This document shows positions 9,371 through 19,569 of a stretch of 64,000 nucleotides of DNA, one piece after another; positions within the stretch are counted from its first letter, which is position 1, and each line of letters begins with the position of its first letter. Made by a program: the position numbers and the translations under genes. A model generated the notes under the pieces. That model ran no database searches, was not told where the DNA came from, and saw only the letters and a list, made by a program, of their open reading frames with translations. This DNA comes from Azolla caroliniana (lineage: Eukaryota > Polypodiophyta), in NCBI GenBank assembly GCA_043228905.1, contig JBHGNT010000001.1, forward strand, positions 22,568,001 to 22,632,000. Direction: 5' to 3'.

Positions 9371-11371
9371 TCACTCATCCTCTAGAATATCCAGAATACT
9401 CTGGTCCAGGGGTTCCAACGGTTCATCGGGTAGTTGCTCCATCTGCTTCTGCTACTGCTACTCCGATTGTTGTGGCAACTGTTGCTGTTGCTCTTCGACC
9501 TTATCCTCCTCTCTAGCTCCATACGCTCCCGGCTCTACTGGTATCGGCCCCTCTGGCTCTGGCACCTCCTTCCTTGGCTTCTCCTGTTGCTCCTGTTCTG
9601 CTTCCGTTAGCTCTTTTGGCCTGGCTACTTCTGACTGCTCCACTCGAGCTTTGTCTGGCTGGCCTCCTCCGGTTCTAGCTACATTCGGTGGCTGCTCCGG
9701 AGATTGCTCTTTGTCACTTATGTTGATTTCCGTTGTCATTTGTGATGCCACTTGCCATCTATGTTCCCGCTCATACCGCTCAAATTGGAGTTGAGTGGCA
9801 AGTTGGTCATCATCCAACTGTTCTACCAGCCGCCTCATAGCCGCCAATTGTTCTCTTGCCAGGGACAAGAAATCTTCCGACAACTCCTCCCGGATGGTTA
9901 CAATGCTCTCCGCATCCATCTTGTAGAAGTTGTCACCGTCCTTTCTTCGGTTCTCAGCATCCGCTCAAAACGTCTGTAATTCCGTCGCTTGTTGTGCCCA
10001 TTTTGACCACCATTGCACAAAGCTTTCACCAATCATACTCTTTGTCCTTTTTTTCCATGCTAGCATAATGGCGCTGATCCGATTGAACCCCATCTTGGAT
10101 TTGTCCTCCGCCGCCTGCTTTTCCTCCTTTAACTTCTTTATCAGGCTTGCGGTTTCCTGTGCTTGCACCCCATATTCCAGCAATTGGGTCTGATACATTG
10201 TTTGAACCCTATTCAGAGCCAAATTTGCCCATTCCATCTTGTCATAGTGTTGTCCGGTGATCACCGTGGTTTTTCTTGCCACTTCCTCTAGCAGCTTTGC
10301 CGACTCAAACGCTAGCACCTCCGTTTTCTTGGTTACTTCATTCCAAAGTTATCTTATCTTCTCCTGTTGCCGGTCACATTCCGCCATCAACTTCTTGTGC
10401 TCTGCTACCAAGTGTTTGTGATCTCGGTGCACTCATTCAAAGTCCTCGGTCTTTTGATTTAACTTCCGTTTGATTTGACTTCTTGCTTAGTATTCTTTGT
10501 CTTTCTGTTGTCAGAGTTCTTCTTTCAGTCATTCAATCTCTCCTTCTGCCATCCATTGCAACTTGTCTTTTTCTTGCAGTAGTTTGTCTTTTTCCTCTTT
10601 TAACCGGTTGTTGGCTACTCGAGTCTTTTGGAGGTTTTCTTCTATTTTTTGTTTCTCCTCCTCCGTTGTCTTCTTTTGTTCTTTGTCTCTGGCCCGCAAG
10701 GCCTCCTGAGTTGCTAACTCCTCCCTTAGGTTGGAGAGTTCTTGTTCGCGCACATTACTTGTGTCTGGCATTGTAGGAGCCACGGACGTGTTATTTATCT
10801 GTTCAGTCACCGGTGCCACCGGTTCTGGTCTTGTAGGTCCCGAACTGACCTATCTGGCCGTGTCTACTTTGGCCTTCTCAACTTCTTCCTCCATGCTCCA
10901 GATTCTCAACCAGGCTTTCTTGAGTTCTTCGGTTGTGGTGAACAACCGGTTCCATTGTGCTCTCTCTTCGGCTTCAATCTGGCTTACCACCCCGGCCACC
11001 TGCTCTCTGATCGAACGCAACCATTGACTGTCGGTGCTTTGTTGCCTTGGTGGTTCAGGTTGTGGTCTCGGCTCTAGTCTCGCCTCAAGCCCTTGTTGCC
11101 CTATTGTCTCTAGTAACAACTCCTTCTCTTGTTGTGTTTGTCGACTTGGTGAGGTAGGAAGTTCTATCACCGGTTCTGGTAGTACCGGTGCCACCGTTTC
11201 TAGCCGAACATGCCCGGTCTCTTGCCTTGGCTCTCGTCCCTTGGAGCAGGGAGTTTGTGTGTTGTCTTCTACCGGACCCGATTCATCCCCTTGCTGCTCC
11301 GTGTCGCTTCTCTTCGGGCGACGTAGGCAATTGTTGGCGGTTTCTTCCTCCGCCTCCTCCTATTGGGTTCA
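9371..11371 (-). pseudogene. Coiled-coil extra ORF of Gypsy-F
   Basis: Four consecutive minus-strand frames (10850-11194, 10529-10819, 9965-10318, 9458-9919, then on to a stop at 9371) encode a long Glu/Lys/Gln-rich, coiled-coil-like protein: NLREELATQEALRARDKEQK, EEEKQKIEENLQKTR, AMRRLVEQLDDDQLATQLQ. It has a proline-rich start and ends LDILEDE. Gypsy-B carries a similar protein between integrase and its 3' LTR that ends LDILDDD. I read this as the downstream extra ORF of a gypsy element whose gag and pol are missing. Function is unknown. Stops at 9458 and several shifts make it a relic. The edge with Copia-1 at 11371 is abrupt. Confidence 0.6.
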
Positions 11372-12316
11372 GCTGTAGGTACACACCGGAGCAAAACGGT
11401 GTGGCCGAAAGGAAGAACCAGTCGGTTTTTGACGCGGCAAGGGCAATGTTGGAGGAGAAGAGCATGCCCCATTTCTAGTGGGCTGAGGCGGTTCGGATGG
11501 CCGTCTACATCCAAAACCGGATTAGTGACAAGGTGTTCGCGCATGAGCTGTATTTCGGGTGCAAGCCGAATTTGAGACACCTTCGAATATTCGGTAGCAT
11601 TACATATGTGCATGTGCCGGATGAGAAGCGGAGGAAGTTGGATGCAAAGTCGGAGAAATGCATCCTAGTCGGTTACTCGCATGAGCAAAAGGGGTATAAG
11701 TGTTATAACCCCCAGATGAAGCAGGTCTGAGTTAGCCGGGATGTTCAAATTTGATGAGACGGAATCATGGTATGCCTTACCGGCTCCGACTTCCGACCCT
11801 GACCCAATACCGGAGGATGGGGCTAGTGAGCCTGAACCGGTCCAGTTAGAAGACGCAGGGTTCAAGACTCCAGATATGAGTCCAGAATCATTTCGGTTAA
11901 GTGGACCGAATGAGCGGCTGAGTTCAGGATGACCGGTCGGATGAGGAACCGGCGAGTAGTGGAGACTCTGCCGTGCTCTCCCCGCGCAAGGAACCGAGGA
12001 GCCGGTTCACGCACAAAGAGAAGGGGAAGAAGAAAATTTTGGAATATGAAACCGGAAATGTTGAGTCGGATCGGAGCGAATCCGACTCCAGTAAGGATGA
12101 AGGCGGATCTTCGGAAACGAAGTTCAACTTGGCCAAGAAGTGCCCAAAACCGGGTAATACCAAGTTACGCCGGTTTTCCCGCCTGAAAAACCCCGTTACG
12201 CGATATGGGTACAATGAGTACATGGCGCATCACTATGCGTACATGACCAAGGTGGCGGAAGTGCGTGAGCCGGAGAGCTACGCAGAAGCGGTAGAGGACG
12301 CAAATTGGCGTGCCGC
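11372..12316 (+). pseudogene. Copia-1 integrase C-part to RT start
   Basis: It starts inside a Ty1/copia integrase core at YTPEQNGVAERKN (catalytic Glu of the DDE triad) and continues through VYIQNRISDKVF, LRIFGSITYVHVPDEKRRKLD and CILVGYSHEQKGYKCY. A linker rich in acidic and Ser residues (11741-12180) follows, then YNEYMAHHYAYMTKV and NWRAA at the start of RT. Stops at 11476 and 11728 and frame changes disable it. Coding breaks off at codon level at 12316, where TRG inserted, and resumes at 16790. Everything upstream of the integrase core is missing. Confidence 0.82.
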
Positions 12317-12974
12317 TGTCGTGGCGTGGCTCGCCTAGAAGCGTAGCGTTGTGTAGACAAAAGATATCGTGAAAGTGAGGAAGGAATCACTGGGATTATG
12401 GACGGAAGAGACGAAAGAGTAGAGATAGATAAATAGTGATCAACAAGATATGACAAGATAGGATATAGAATGATATTTGAAGCAATAAAAGAGATTTATA
12501 ATTATTTGATAAAAGAGTTACAAAATGATTGTGCACATCATTGAACCTCTGAACTTTGTCTTGCAAGGTAATCGCTCTTCTCTTTCTTGATCGTAGACCA
12601 TTACAATCTTCACTTCAATATTTTGATGAAGATAAGGCTCGAACCGCCTCCTTCTTGTTGAGAGTTGACCACCCCGACCGCCAAGCTAAAGCTCCACGTT
12701 TATGTTAAACTTCTTCCCTTCTTTCTCTTTCTTTATGGTATCTCTTATGAAATATATAATTTGATTGATATCTCATACATATCTCCCCTTTGATCTTCTC
12801 TTTCACCATTTAAATAGGTGCCCCCATGCATATGATGCATTGGAGGGTACAAATCATGCATGTAGTGCATGAAATGCATGTGATGCATGATAAACATCTC
12901 GCTCATTTGAGCTTTTATGTATGAAACAATATATGCAATAACAATAAACATGAAAACATAATCTTAAAGAGAAA

Positions 12975-13042
12975 GGGCCTGTCCTAATGCTAGGTGTGTC
13001 AACTTTGGTGTATGAGGTTGTGGGTTCGAGTCTCAAAATGTT
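12975..13042 (+). other. tRNA-like segment 1 in TRG LTR
   Basis: An A-box-like CTAATGCTAGG is followed about 35 bases later by GGTTCGAGTCT, one base off the Pol III B-box consensus. An exact copy lies at 16383-16450. No full cloverleaf is evident. It is antisense to the element. Confidence 0.5.
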
Positions 13043-13134
13043 GTTGAATACAACATACAACTTTATTTTTATATCATGATGCAAATCCTTTATGTAATAT
13101 AAAGTATGCTTTATTTTATGTATATTACTAGTAT

Positions 13135-13195
13135 AGAGTAAATGGTAAGATTTGAGAGTCATAGGGTGGGGTTATTGGTTCAAGTCCTCTCTTGT
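13135..13195 (+). other. tRNA-like segment 2 in TRG LTR
   Basis: AATGGTAAG (end of an A box) and GGTTCAAGTCC (B box, one base off consensus) lie about 35 bases apart. Copied at 16543-16603. It lies about 90 bases from the first tRNA-like segment, on the same strand. Confidence 0.48.
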
Positions 13196-13385
13196 TCGTG
13201 TAATATAATATATTTATCTATATATATATATATATATATATATTATTTTTCTTTACATATATATCTAATATTATCATATGTGTTGTTAATATTATATTTA
13301 TATATAAAACATTATCAAATGTTATTTTAGTTACGTATTTATCTTATTGTAGATTTTTAATGTGAAGCTTTCGTACTTCACGACA

Positions 13386-13412
13386 TCCACCCCCTCTAGA
13401 CCTGCACATCCT
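13386..13412 (-). other. Polypurine tract of TRG
   Basis: On the minus strand the run AGAGGGGGTGGA ends directly at the 3' LTR. The protein stop codon is only about 40 bases upstream, so the whole pol segment has been removed between protease and polypurine tract. The adjoining GGAGGATGTGCAGG block is also found beside the polypurine tracts of Gypsy-C and Gypsy-E. Confidence 0.85.
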
Positions 13413-13425
13413 CCGGCATGTGCCA

Positions 13426-15657
13426 CTATCTTTCATCTTCATGTTGATCTATAGGAGGAGGTTCAAGCTCGAACCTTCTTTTTAAAAAACTTTTATTCTC
13501 TTTCCAAGTACCAAATTCTTTTGGTATCGAATGATCTCGAAGGTCTACCTTGTTCCTCTCATGATTTGGGCGAACTGTCATAAATTGTACAGTTCGTCGT
13601 CCATCTTGGCTACGGATTTTCGCATAGGCAGAACCATTGTCGAGGACTTTGGTCTCCATTCGTACCGCTGTAATGTATGGTTGCCCCAAGATTATTGGAT
13701 AGGTAGATCCTTCTTGCACAAAGAAATGTTGATCTACCTCTATATCACCAATAGTAATCTTTACATTTGGGCATGCACCAAATAAATCTTCCGTGACTGA
13801 TGTGGCAGCTTTTACTCGCCAACCATGTTGAGTATCAATTGGCCATTTACCTTTCCTGTAAAAATTAGCACTCATTATATTTATTTCAGAACCATGATCA
13901 ATAAGTGCCATCACGGGGTCTGGAACATTTCCAATCTTCACATGAGTCTCAGTAGTGGCTCTTGCCCAACATTTGCGAGAGTAATGGCTTCTTACATCTG
14001 TTGAATTTATCATTGAGGTTGATGCATGTTGAGAGTCAACAACGATATTGTTTGACTCGTTGCTCACCACTTCATATGCCACCTTCGGATTTGTCTCTTT
14101 AACCTGCTCATTTACTTGCTTCTTTCTTCGCACAATATCAATTATTTCATCATGAAATTCCTTTTTTGCAATACCTAACACTTCTCTTAGTGTAAATTCT
14201 ACTCGACTGTCTAGTATTCTTGTTTCTAAAACTTTCTTTAAATCTGTATCCTTTTCAATATCAGACATTAATTTGAATGAAGGACCAGATTTACCTTTTT
14301 CAACTTTTGCGTCCATCTCTTTTCTTTTGCTTTCTCTTGTTTCATGCTTTTTGGTTGAGCCAATCTCATCATCCGATCTTTTCCTTTTTTCTTCCACTAT
14401 CACCTCATGCTCTTGGTGTTCTGCCATCTGAGCATAGACTGTCATAACATCTACTGGAACATCCCATCCAGTGTTTTTCCTCACAGAATCTCCGGCAACA
14501 CGAAGGTCTTCCATCTTCATCTTTTGCTTTTGTGCGGTACTTACAACCTTCTCCCAGAATGATGATCGGGATGGCATGTCATCGAGGCGCATTCCTGCCG
14601 TTGCCGAGTAATACATTGCGGAAGCCTTCTTTGCTTTAGCTTCTTCAAATTTAACCTTAACACCACCATCACCAAAGTTCTTTGTAAGCGGAGATCTAGT
14701 TTCAGTTAAGTAAATGTTACCATTTTTCCAATAGACCAAGTCTCGATTCTCCATGTCTTTATATTCTTCACAATCACGTAGACGATGTTCGAGACTATCA
14801 CACCACATGCATCGAGGTCGAAATGGTTCCCTTGACCTCGAAGTTTGACCATTCTCAAGCTTTGCCACTTTAATTGTTAGATCTTTCATACTTTGAACTA
14901 AATCATCAAGCAAAAACTCACTCTTAGTTCCCGTCATTTCTCGTGGTTGATGGACCATTTCGTGTGATGGTTCTTGACCAAGTCTTTGAACTTCAATGTT
15001 TTGCTCAAGCCGATTTGTGTTTCCCACATGTGGTATTTGTAGCATTACACCATTCCTTTGCATTCTTTTCATAAATTTATTACAAGCATTTGTTACCTCA
15101 TTCCAATCTGTCGTTATACCATCCTCAGTATTTGGCACTTCAAGCATAAATTCCAATTCTTTTCTATATCTCTTGTCAACTGCCTGCAAAAATAAAGCAA
15201 CCTTTTGCCAAGACAAAGAATTTCTTTCTTCTGGCTTTAGGTGTCCATACATCATATCAAACTCTTTTTTTGTGTCAGACACAGATAACCCTTTATCTTC
15301 TTTTAAGATCCATTCATGAAATGAACGCATAGTAACTCGAGAGAAATCCTCACGAGCATATTCAGACACAAGTGCTTCTTTGAATGCATTCCAATCCAAA
15401 CTATGCAATGCTTGTATTTCATGAATTCTATCTCTTAATTCCATGTCCACTAATTTATAAAAGTTTGCTATCATATTGACATCATTTATACCAGACATTT
15501 CCATTTCATCATAATATATATTCACATACTTCGAAATATTTGTGCCATCAAACATACCAATCTTCTCTCGGACTTCTCGTAAGGCATGAAATAATCGATC
15601 TTGATTCAACTTTTCAATAAACAACATTACCGGATCCATTGCACTCGTACTTGCCAT
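13426..15657 (-). CDS. Gag-protease polyprotein of TRG
   Basis: An intact 743-codon frame. Residues 1-200 are a gypsy-type Gag capsid region (REKIGMFDGTNISKYVN near 30-46, WNAFKEALVSEY near 89-100). Residues 283-296 form a CX2CX4HX4C zinc knuckle (C283, C286, H291, C296) for RNA binding. A Lys/Glu-rich linker follows at 340-470, then a conserved RILDSRVEFTLREVLGIAKK block (480-499). An aspartic protease has D587 in a D-H-G-S active site and IILGQPY near 655. It would form the particle and cleave itself; no polymerase follows. The first Met lies 67 bases inside the 5' LTR, just downstream of the primer site, the normal position. It is the only long undamaged gypsy frame in the window. Confidence 0.92.
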   Translation of the reverse strand: MASTSAMDPVMLFIEKLNQDRLFHALREVREKIGMFDGTNISKYVNIYYDEMEMSGINDVNMIANFYKLVDMELRDRIHEIQALHSLDWNAFKEALVSEYAREDFSRVTMRSFHEWILKEDKGLSVSDTKKEFDMMYGHLKPEERNSLSWQKVALFLQAVDKRYRKELEFMLEVPNTEDGITTDWNEVTNACNKFMKRMQRNGVMLQIPHVGNTNRLEQNIEVQRLGQEPSHEMVHQPREMTGTKSEFLLDDLVQSMKDLTIKVAKLENGQTSRSREPFRPRCMWCDSLEHRLRDCEEYKDMENRDLVYWKNGNIYLTETRSPLTKNFGDGGVKVKFEEAKAKKASAMYYSATAGMRLDDMPSRSSFWEKVVSTAQKQKMKMEDLRVAGDSVRKNTGWDVPVDVMTVYAQMAEHQEHEVIVEEKRKRSDDEIGSTKKHETRESKRKEMDAKVEKGKSGPSFKLMSDIEKDTDLKKVLETRILDSRVEFTLREVLGIAKKEFHDEIIDIVRRKKQVNEQVKETNPKVAYEVVSNESNNIVVDSQHASTSMINSTDVRSHYSRKCWARATTETHVKIGNVPDPVMALIDHGSEINIMSANFYRKGKWPIDTQHGWRVKAATSVTEDLFGACPNVKITIGDIEVDQHFFVQEGSTYPIILGQPYITAVRMETKVLDNGSAYAKIRSQDGRRTVQFMTVRPNHERNKVDLRDHSIPKEFGTWKENKSFLKRRFELEPPPIDQHEDER

Positions 15658-15701
15658 GTTGATGTTGATCTTTACTTTAGATGTCTCTTCTACTTCCCCG
15701 T

Positions 15702-15719
15702 TTCACGTCGGGTTCACCA
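15702..15719 (-). other. Primer-binding site, tRNA-Trp type
   Basis: On the minus strand TGGTGAACCCGACGTGAA lies 5 bases inside the 5' LTR. It is complementary over all 18 bases to the 3' end of plant nuclear tRNA-Trp (CCA) as I recall it, CCA tail included. The acceptor arm implied (CGGGTTC against GGATCCG) pairs as expected for that tRNA. The sites in Gypsy-E and Gypsy-A match at 17 of 18. Confidence 0.82.
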
Positions 15720-15724
15720 AATTG

Positions 15725-16789
15725 TGTCGTGGCGTGGCTCGCCTAGAAGCGTAGCGTTGTGTAGACAAAAGATATCGTGAAAGTGAGGAAGGAATCACTG
15801 GGATTATGGACGGAAGAGACGAAAGAGTAGAGATAGATAAATAGTGATCAACAAGATATGACAAGATAGGATATAGAATGATATTTGAAGCAATAAAAGA
15901 GATTTATAATTATTTGATAAAAGAGTTACAAAATGATTGTGCACATCATTGAACCTCTGAACTTTGTCTTGCAAGGTAATCGCTCTTCTCTTTCTTGATC
16001 GTAGACCATTACAATCTTCACTTCAATATTTTGATGAAGATAAGGCTCGAACCGCCTCCTTCTTGTTGAGAGTTGACCACCCCGACCGCCAAGCTAAAGC
16101 TCCACGTTTATGTTAAACTTCTTCCCTTCTTTCTCTTTCTTTATGGTATCTCTTATGAAATATATAATTTGATTGATATCTCATACATATCTCCCCTTTG
16201 ATCTTCTCTTTCACCATTTAAATAGGTGCCCCCATGCATATGATGCATTGGAGGGTACAAATCATGCATGTAGTGCATGAAATGCATGTGATGCATGATA
16301 AACATCTCGCTCATTTGAGCTTTTATGTATGAAACAATATATGCAATAACAATAAACATGAAAACATAATCTTAAAGAGAAAGGGCCTGTCCTAATGCTA
16401 GGTGTGTCAACTTTGGTGTATGAGGTTGTGGGTTCGAGTCTCAAAATGTTGTTGAATACAACATACAACTTTATTTTTATATCATGATGCAAATCCTTTA
16501 TGTAATATAAAGTATGCTTTATTTTATGTATATTACTAGTATAGAGTAAATGGTAAGATTTGAGAGTCATAGGGTGGGGTTATTGGTTCAAGTCCTCTCT
16601 TGTTCGTGTAATATAATATATTTATCTATATATATATATATATATATTATTTTTCTTTACATATATATCTAATATTATCATATGTGTTGTTAATATTATA
16701 TTTATATATAAAACATTATCAAATGTTATTTTAGTTACGTATTTATCTTATTGTAGATTTTTAATGTGAAGCTTTCGTACTTCATGACA
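15725..16789 (-). repeat. 5' LTR of TRG
   Basis: Plus-strand ends are TGTCGTGGCG and TTCATGACA. It is nearly identical to 12317-13385, which points to a very recent insertion. In sense orientation an AT-rich stretch with TTATATATAAAT-like sequence lies about 80-100 bases in and may serve as the promoter, though no single TATA box stands out. Confidence 0.92.
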
Positions 16790-18083
16790 CCGCTATGGAG
16801 GAAGAAATGCGGGCACTTGATTCCAACGACACATGGGACCTAGTTGACCCCTCCCTAACACTATAAAACGATCGGATCTAAGTGGGTGTACAAGGTAAAG
16901 TACAATGCCGACGGTTCGGTTAACCGGTACAAGGCCCGGTTAGTGGCGAGGGATACGCGTAGACCCACGGAATCGACCACGACGAGACCTTCACTCTGGT
17001 AGCGAAGATGACGACGGTTCGTGTGGTGCTAGTGGTTGTCGCGGCAAGGGGGTGGTATCTTCACCAAATGGACGTGAAGAATGCATTTCTACAAGGCGAT
17101 CTTGAAGAAGAGGTCTTTATGACCCAACCCTCTGGTTTCCAGTCGAAGATGCACAAGTCCGCGGTATGCCGGCTGAAGAAGTCACTTTATGGCTTGAAGC
17201 AAGCCCCCCGAGCTTGGAATACGAAGATCACGCACTGGTTGCGTAAGATGGGGTTTGCGGCTTCCAAGTCCGACTCTTCGTTGTTCATCCGACAAGGTTC
17301 CGACGGTTCGGTTTGCATCTTGCTGTATGTTGATGATCTAGTCATCACCGAACCCAGACTCGATGAAATCAACGGAGTCAAGTCCCAACTGTCAGAAGCA
17401 TTTGAGATGAAGGACCTGGGGGACCTTCACTATTTCCTTGGGATCGAGGTGATCCGAACCCGTGACGGCATATTGCTCTCACAAAGACACTATGTGTTGA
17501 ATATGTTGTACAAGTTTGGCATGACGGAATGCCGACTAATCTCCACACCCCTGGACCGGAACCAGAAGCTCCATCCTGACTCTGGACTGACCTGCGATGA
17601 GAAGCGGTTCCGACAAATGGTCGGAAGCCATATATATTTGACAATCACCCGACTTGACATTAGTTATCCGGTCGGCATGATCAGCCAATATATGCAGAAG
17701 CCGACCGTGGAGCAACTTCTGTGCACGCATCGGATTTTGCGATATGTGAGCGTCACGAAGGACCGGGGGCTGTTATACCAACATGGTATAACCGAAGAGC
17801 TAGTCGGCTACACCGATGCCGACTGGGCTGGCGATGCATCGGATCACGGATCCCCCTCCGGCTATATGTTTTCCCTTGGTAGCGCAACTGTTGTGTGGTG
17901 TAGCAAAAAGGAGCCAACAATGGTCCTTTCGAGCACAGAGGCTGAATACCGGGGTGCTACCGTTGCCACTTGTGAAGCCATTTGGCTTCGGCGACTGCTG
18001 CAAGACCTGCGGATCGAGGTGCCGACCCCCATCCTGATCTACTGCGACAACATCAGCATCATGCAACTCACCAAGAACCCCGT
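16790..18083 (+). pseudogene. Copia-1 reverse transcriptase and RNase H
   Basis: It resumes the RT that TRG interrupted (AMEEEMRALDSNDTWDLV), has a stop and shifts near 16864-17007, then runs open from 17008 for over 350 codons. It shows WYLHQMDVKNAFLQGDL (first catalytic Asp), SLYGLKQAPRAW, LLYVDDLVI (YVDD active site), LGDLHYFLGIEV, and RNase H with YTDADWAGD, LSSTEAEYRG and YCDNISIMQL. Copies the element RNA into DNA in functional relatives. The frame ends where Gypsy-A inserted after LTKNPV and continues at 35530. Domain order and YVDD identify Ty1/copia. Confidence 0.9.
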
Positions 18084-18736
18084 TGTCGGAGAAAAAGGCG
18101 CATGAACCGGCTCTTACGTGGGTGGACGCGAGAATTGATATTTTGTACATAATGCATAATTAAGTCGGTTGATGTAAATACTAGGTAGTACACATTTATT
18201 AGGGAATTTGTGCGTATCTCTGTCGAAAGGGATAGGGAATAAAGCGATTTGACTAGGGAAGGAGGGTCTCCCCTTGGCGAACTACTTAAGGAGGGAGAGA
18301 AGGAAGAAAGGGGATCGCGCGTTGGCGAGGATGAAGTGCTGTTGCAGAACCGAGGGCCGAGCTCTCTGTCTCCGATCGTCGTTCTTTGTGGGTGTCGGGA
18401 GTTCGCTGCCTCTGCTCCGTGGATAGCCTGTGTGCTTCCAACAGAGGCTCTCTCCCCCCCCCCCCCCCCCCCCCCCCCTCCCCCTTTTTGTTTCATTGAG
18501 TCGAGTGGCTGTCGTCTGTGTGCGTGAGTAGGACCCCGTGTCAGGTCCATTACCGGTTTGCCGGTTGTAACTGTTCGAGTTGTAAGCTACTGATTATAGT
18601 AATCGGATTCCTGTTTCTTGCTCTTATTTTCTTTCTGTGTATCTGCAACTCTCTCTCTCTCTCTCTCACTCTCTCCTTGGTCCAAGACCCCCGTGGTCCC
18701 GCCTCTTCTTACACGCGAACGCGAAACTTCGCGACA
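18084..18736 (+). repeat. 5' LTR of Gypsy-A
   Basis: It starts TGTCG and ends CGCGACA. It matches 34862-35529 closely, except that about 33 bp just after the first bases are missing and a poly-C tract near 18456-18480 is longer. A CT repeat lies at 18650-18676. Confidence 0.9.
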
Positions 18737-18740
18737 TAAT

Positions 18741-18755
18741 TGGTGAACCCTACGT
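18741..18755 (+). other. Primer-binding site of Gypsy-A, split by insertion
   Basis: TGGTGAACCCTACGT matches the tRNA-Trp complement at 14 of 15. The last three bases of the 18-nt site (GAA) lie on the far side of the solo LTR at 19464-19466, after the duplicated ACGT. Before that insertion the site matched at 17 of 18. The insertion disables priming. Confidence 0.82.
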
Positions 18756-19459
18756 TGTCGTAGTGTATTCGACACACTACGTGAAAACCATAAAATAATA
18801 TATCCGATTTTAGATACATATAAATAAATAAATAAAATGTCAAAATATTTATCACGTGCATAGGGCAAGATTCGAACCTTGCACCTCCACGTAGATAAAC
18901 TTCAACTTTACCATTGAAATAACTTATCTTTAGTGTTATACATATAGATTTAATACGTATAAGACCTTTATTTACACATACCTTTATAAAAAGGTAAAAA
19001 TCATGTATTGTTTAGGGTGTGAATATTTTATTTACACGTGACATTGAAAGTGACTCATGCACATCTAGCGTGCATGAGCCCTATATTTAGGAAATGACAA
19101 AGCATCACATGCACATTTAGTGTGCATGGACACTTTTGGTGAAAAAGCATGGAGCCATGCTTAGCCTCTTCCATCTTTATATAAGGAGGAGAGAAATATG
19201 TATAAGGTTGTTGATTAATATACAAGGATTGATCAATCTAATACATTCGTGGGATTCACGAATTTTGCCATCTAAATTACTCTTATAATCTAAATATTGT
19301 TTTAAATACACTAAACTCGTGGGATTCACGAGATTGCTATCTTACTTCTCTTTCTACTATTCCTAACTAGCCTTAAGTTGTATTCCTCTTCCTCCTAGTC
19401 AAAAACCTCGGCGGTTCCCACCCGACTCACGCAACGATCCGGAGCCGAAAGGCACGACA
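18756..19459 (+). mobile_element. Solo LTR inserted in the Gypsy-A primer site
   Basis: It starts TGTCGTAGTG and ends GGCACGACA and is flanked by ACGT on both sides (18752-18755, 19460-19463). It resembles the Gypsy-D LTRs: the CATGCACA/GTGCATGA repeats, GTGGGATTCACGA, the TTATATAAGGAGGAG stretch and the end AGCCGAAAGGCACGACA. No internal region remains. A TATA-like TTTATATAAG lies near 19175-19185. Confidence 0.9.
18850..18915 (-). other. tRNA-like segment in solo LTR
   Basis: On the minus strand CAATGGTAAAG (A-box end) is followed about 30 bases on by GGTTCGAATCT, one base off the B-box consensus. It is antisense to the LTR, as at 605-662, 4261-4330 and in TRG. Confidence 0.5.
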
Positions 19460-19569
19460 ACGTGAACATGCGGCAAAGGAGTCGGAAGATGAGGGGATCG
19501 AAGCTAGCAGAGGCAATGGCGGTAGCCGTCGACCGACTGGTGAGCACTCGCGAGGGGACGGGTACCCTC
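19460..19569 (+). pseudogene. Start of Gypsy-A gag
   Basis: The coding start after the primer site, ATG at 19468, reads MRQRSRKMRGSKLAEAMAVA and continues to an ACTRE-like acidic stretch until Copia-2 inserted after 19569. It carries on at 25144 with DRAIESIVGSIGRFGGKN. The 5-bp CCCTC at 19565-19569 is the target duplication of Copia-2. Confidence 0.7.

Larger units (their letters stand above)
12317..13385 (-). repeat. 3' LTR of TRG
   Basis: Plus-strand ends are TGTCGTGGCG and TTCACGACA. By eye it is identical to the other LTR except for about two extra TA units in the TA tract and one C/T at the fourth base from this end. It contains a TA microsatellite at 13216-13242 and two tRNA-like segments antisense to the element. 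The ORFs of 68 and 102 codons in it are repeated in the other LTR and show no protein family. Confidence 0.92.
12317..16789 (-). mobile_element. TRG: young gag-protease-only LTR element
   Basis: It is a complete LTR retrotransposon of 4473 bp in minus orientation: two LTRs of 1069 and 1065 bp, a tRNA-Trp primer site, one intact ORF (gag plus protease) and a polypurine tract. It is flanked by the 4-bp duplication CCGC (12313-12316 and 16790-16793) within the Copia-1 RT, whose reading frame resumes on the far side. No RT, RNase H or integrase is present or has room to be. It resembles the TR-GAG/non-autonomous gypsy derivatives known in plants, but keeps the protease. Gypsy-C, -D and -A share its gag and PR layout and could have supplied enzymes in trans. 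Confidence 0.93.

Noticed and set aside
12854-13162. 102-codon ORF repeated at 16262-16570
   Set aside because: It is simply LTR sequence present in both LTRs of TRG, AT-rich, without a protein family, and spans the tRNA-like segments.
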